Positions 63,589 through 64,000 of a DNA stretch of 64,000 nt are shown in pieces (position 1 is the stretch's first letter; the number at the start of each line of letters is the position of its first letter). The position numbers were made by a program, and so were the translations under genes. Origin of the DNA: Schistocerca nitens (taxonomy: Eukaryota > Arthropoda > Insecta > Orthoptera > Acrididae). The notes beneath the pieces were generated by a model. The model saw only the letters and a list, made by a program, of their open reading frames with translations. It searched no databases and was not told the origin of the DNA. The DNA is taken from positions 712,215,202-712,279,201 of the forward strand of contig NC_064617.1 in NCBI RefSeq assembly GCF_023898315.1, read 5' to 3'.

Positions 63589-64000
63589 TTGTGGTCTTCA
63601 GTCTTGAGACTGGTTTGATGCAGCTCTCCATGCTACCCTATCCTGTGCAAGCTTCTTCATCTCCCAGTACTTACTGCAACCCACATCCTTCTGAATCTGC
63701 GTAGTGTATTCATCTCTTGGTCTCCCTCTACGATTTTTATCCTCCACGCTGCCCTCCAATGCTAAATTTGTGATCCCTTGATGCCTCAGAACATGTCCTA
63801 CTAACCGGTCCCTTCTTTTTGTCAAGTTGTGCCACATACTCCTCTTCTCCCCAATTCTATTCAATACTTCATCATTAGTTATGTGATCTACCCATCTAAT
63901 CTTCAGCATTCATCTGTAGCACCACATTTCGAAAGCTTCTATTCTCTTCTTGTCCAAACTATTTATCGTCCATGTTTCACTTCCATACATGGCTACATTC
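63586..64000 (-). mobile_element. RTE-type LINE, copy G (3' end only; continues beyond the window)
   Basis: Begins with the conserved 3' end at 63586-63600 and continues leftward-reading into the ORF at the right edge. It is the second RTE in the same gag, same orientation as copy C. Confidence 0.87.
63598..63909 (-). pseudogene. RTE copy G, C-terminal coding end (partial)
   Basis: 103 codons to the stop at 63598: MLKIRWVDHITNDEVLNRIG, VGHVLRHQGITNLALEGSVE, RGRPRDEYTTQIQKDVGCSK, ASNQSQD. In this part it is cleaner than copies A-C. A stop near 63912 (CAC-for-TTC type change) limits it; the rest is off the window. Confidence 0.78.

Noticed and set aside
1..64000. CRISPR arrays, operons, Shine-Dalgarno sites or rho-independent terminators
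   Set aside because: No spaced direct repeats of CRISPR type exist. The element content is eukaryotic, so bacterial signals are not expected.

Overview
This is an animal nuclear genome window packed with transposable elements. It most resembles a large arthropod genome, probably an orthopteran such as a grasshopper. That placement rests on the mix of element families (two tRNA-derived SINE families, an RTE with a CAA-type tail, CR1-like LINEs, Tc1/mariner copies) and is inference, not a database match. I find no convincing intact host gene, rRNA, functional tRNA or CRISPR array. Nearly every long ORF belongs to a transposon or is its antisense shadow.

Layout. 0.3-2.0 kb: an intact DUF4817-type Tc1/mariner transposon with 136-bp TIRs, inserted in a LINE fragment. 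2.0-3.3 kb: hAT debris and a perfect 83-nt palindrome. 3.6-7.2 kb (-): a decayed LINE with a PHD/SGNH ORF1, EEP nuclease and RT pieces. 7.9-13.8 kb (+): a broken Ty3/gypsy pol, LTR-like duplications, and an intact Tc1 DD34E transposon inside one of them. 14.2-15.9 kb: RTE copy A (+). 16.6-17.2 kb: PIF/Harbinger debris (MADF gene and transposase converging). 19.1-22.3 kb: RTE copy B (-). 22.3-25.7 kb: an R4/Dong-like LINE (-) whose 3' end meets a TAA microsatellite. 26-31 kb: more LINE debris, split by a Tc1 DD32E copy. 32-35 kb: a SINE with perfect 17-bp TSDs in a cluster of short repeats, an ORF1 remnant, and a tRNA-like fold-back. 36.2-37.6 kb: an intact copy of the DD32E transposon.

38.5-42.3 kb (-) holds a CR1-like LINE with an uninterrupted 954-codon ORF2 overlapping the SGNH-type ORF1. 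ORF2 has no AUG near its start, but the overlap carries a canonical -1 frameshift heptamer (T TTT TTA) in the correct phase. 43.2-44.0 kb: a TTAA-flanked piggyBac-type fold-back MITE. 44.8-51.8 kb (-): a complete-boundary but mutated CsRn1/Kabuki-like Ty3/gypsy element (4-bp TSD, PBS, PPT, CHCC gag finger). 53.7-54.6 kb: a second PIF/Harbinger remnant. 54.9-56.4 kb: a third DD32E copy. 56.4-64 kb (+): the 5' part of another LTR element with a tRNA-Lys primer site; its gag is broken by two SINEs and two RTE copies.

The genes do not form a host pathway. The window records nested insertions: transposon in LINE, transposon in LTR, SINE in LTR, and SINE and RTE in gag. Three transposase ORFs and one LINE ORF1/ORF2 pair look intact. 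The most notable signal is the apparent frameshift coupling of ORF1 and ORF2 in the CR1 element.
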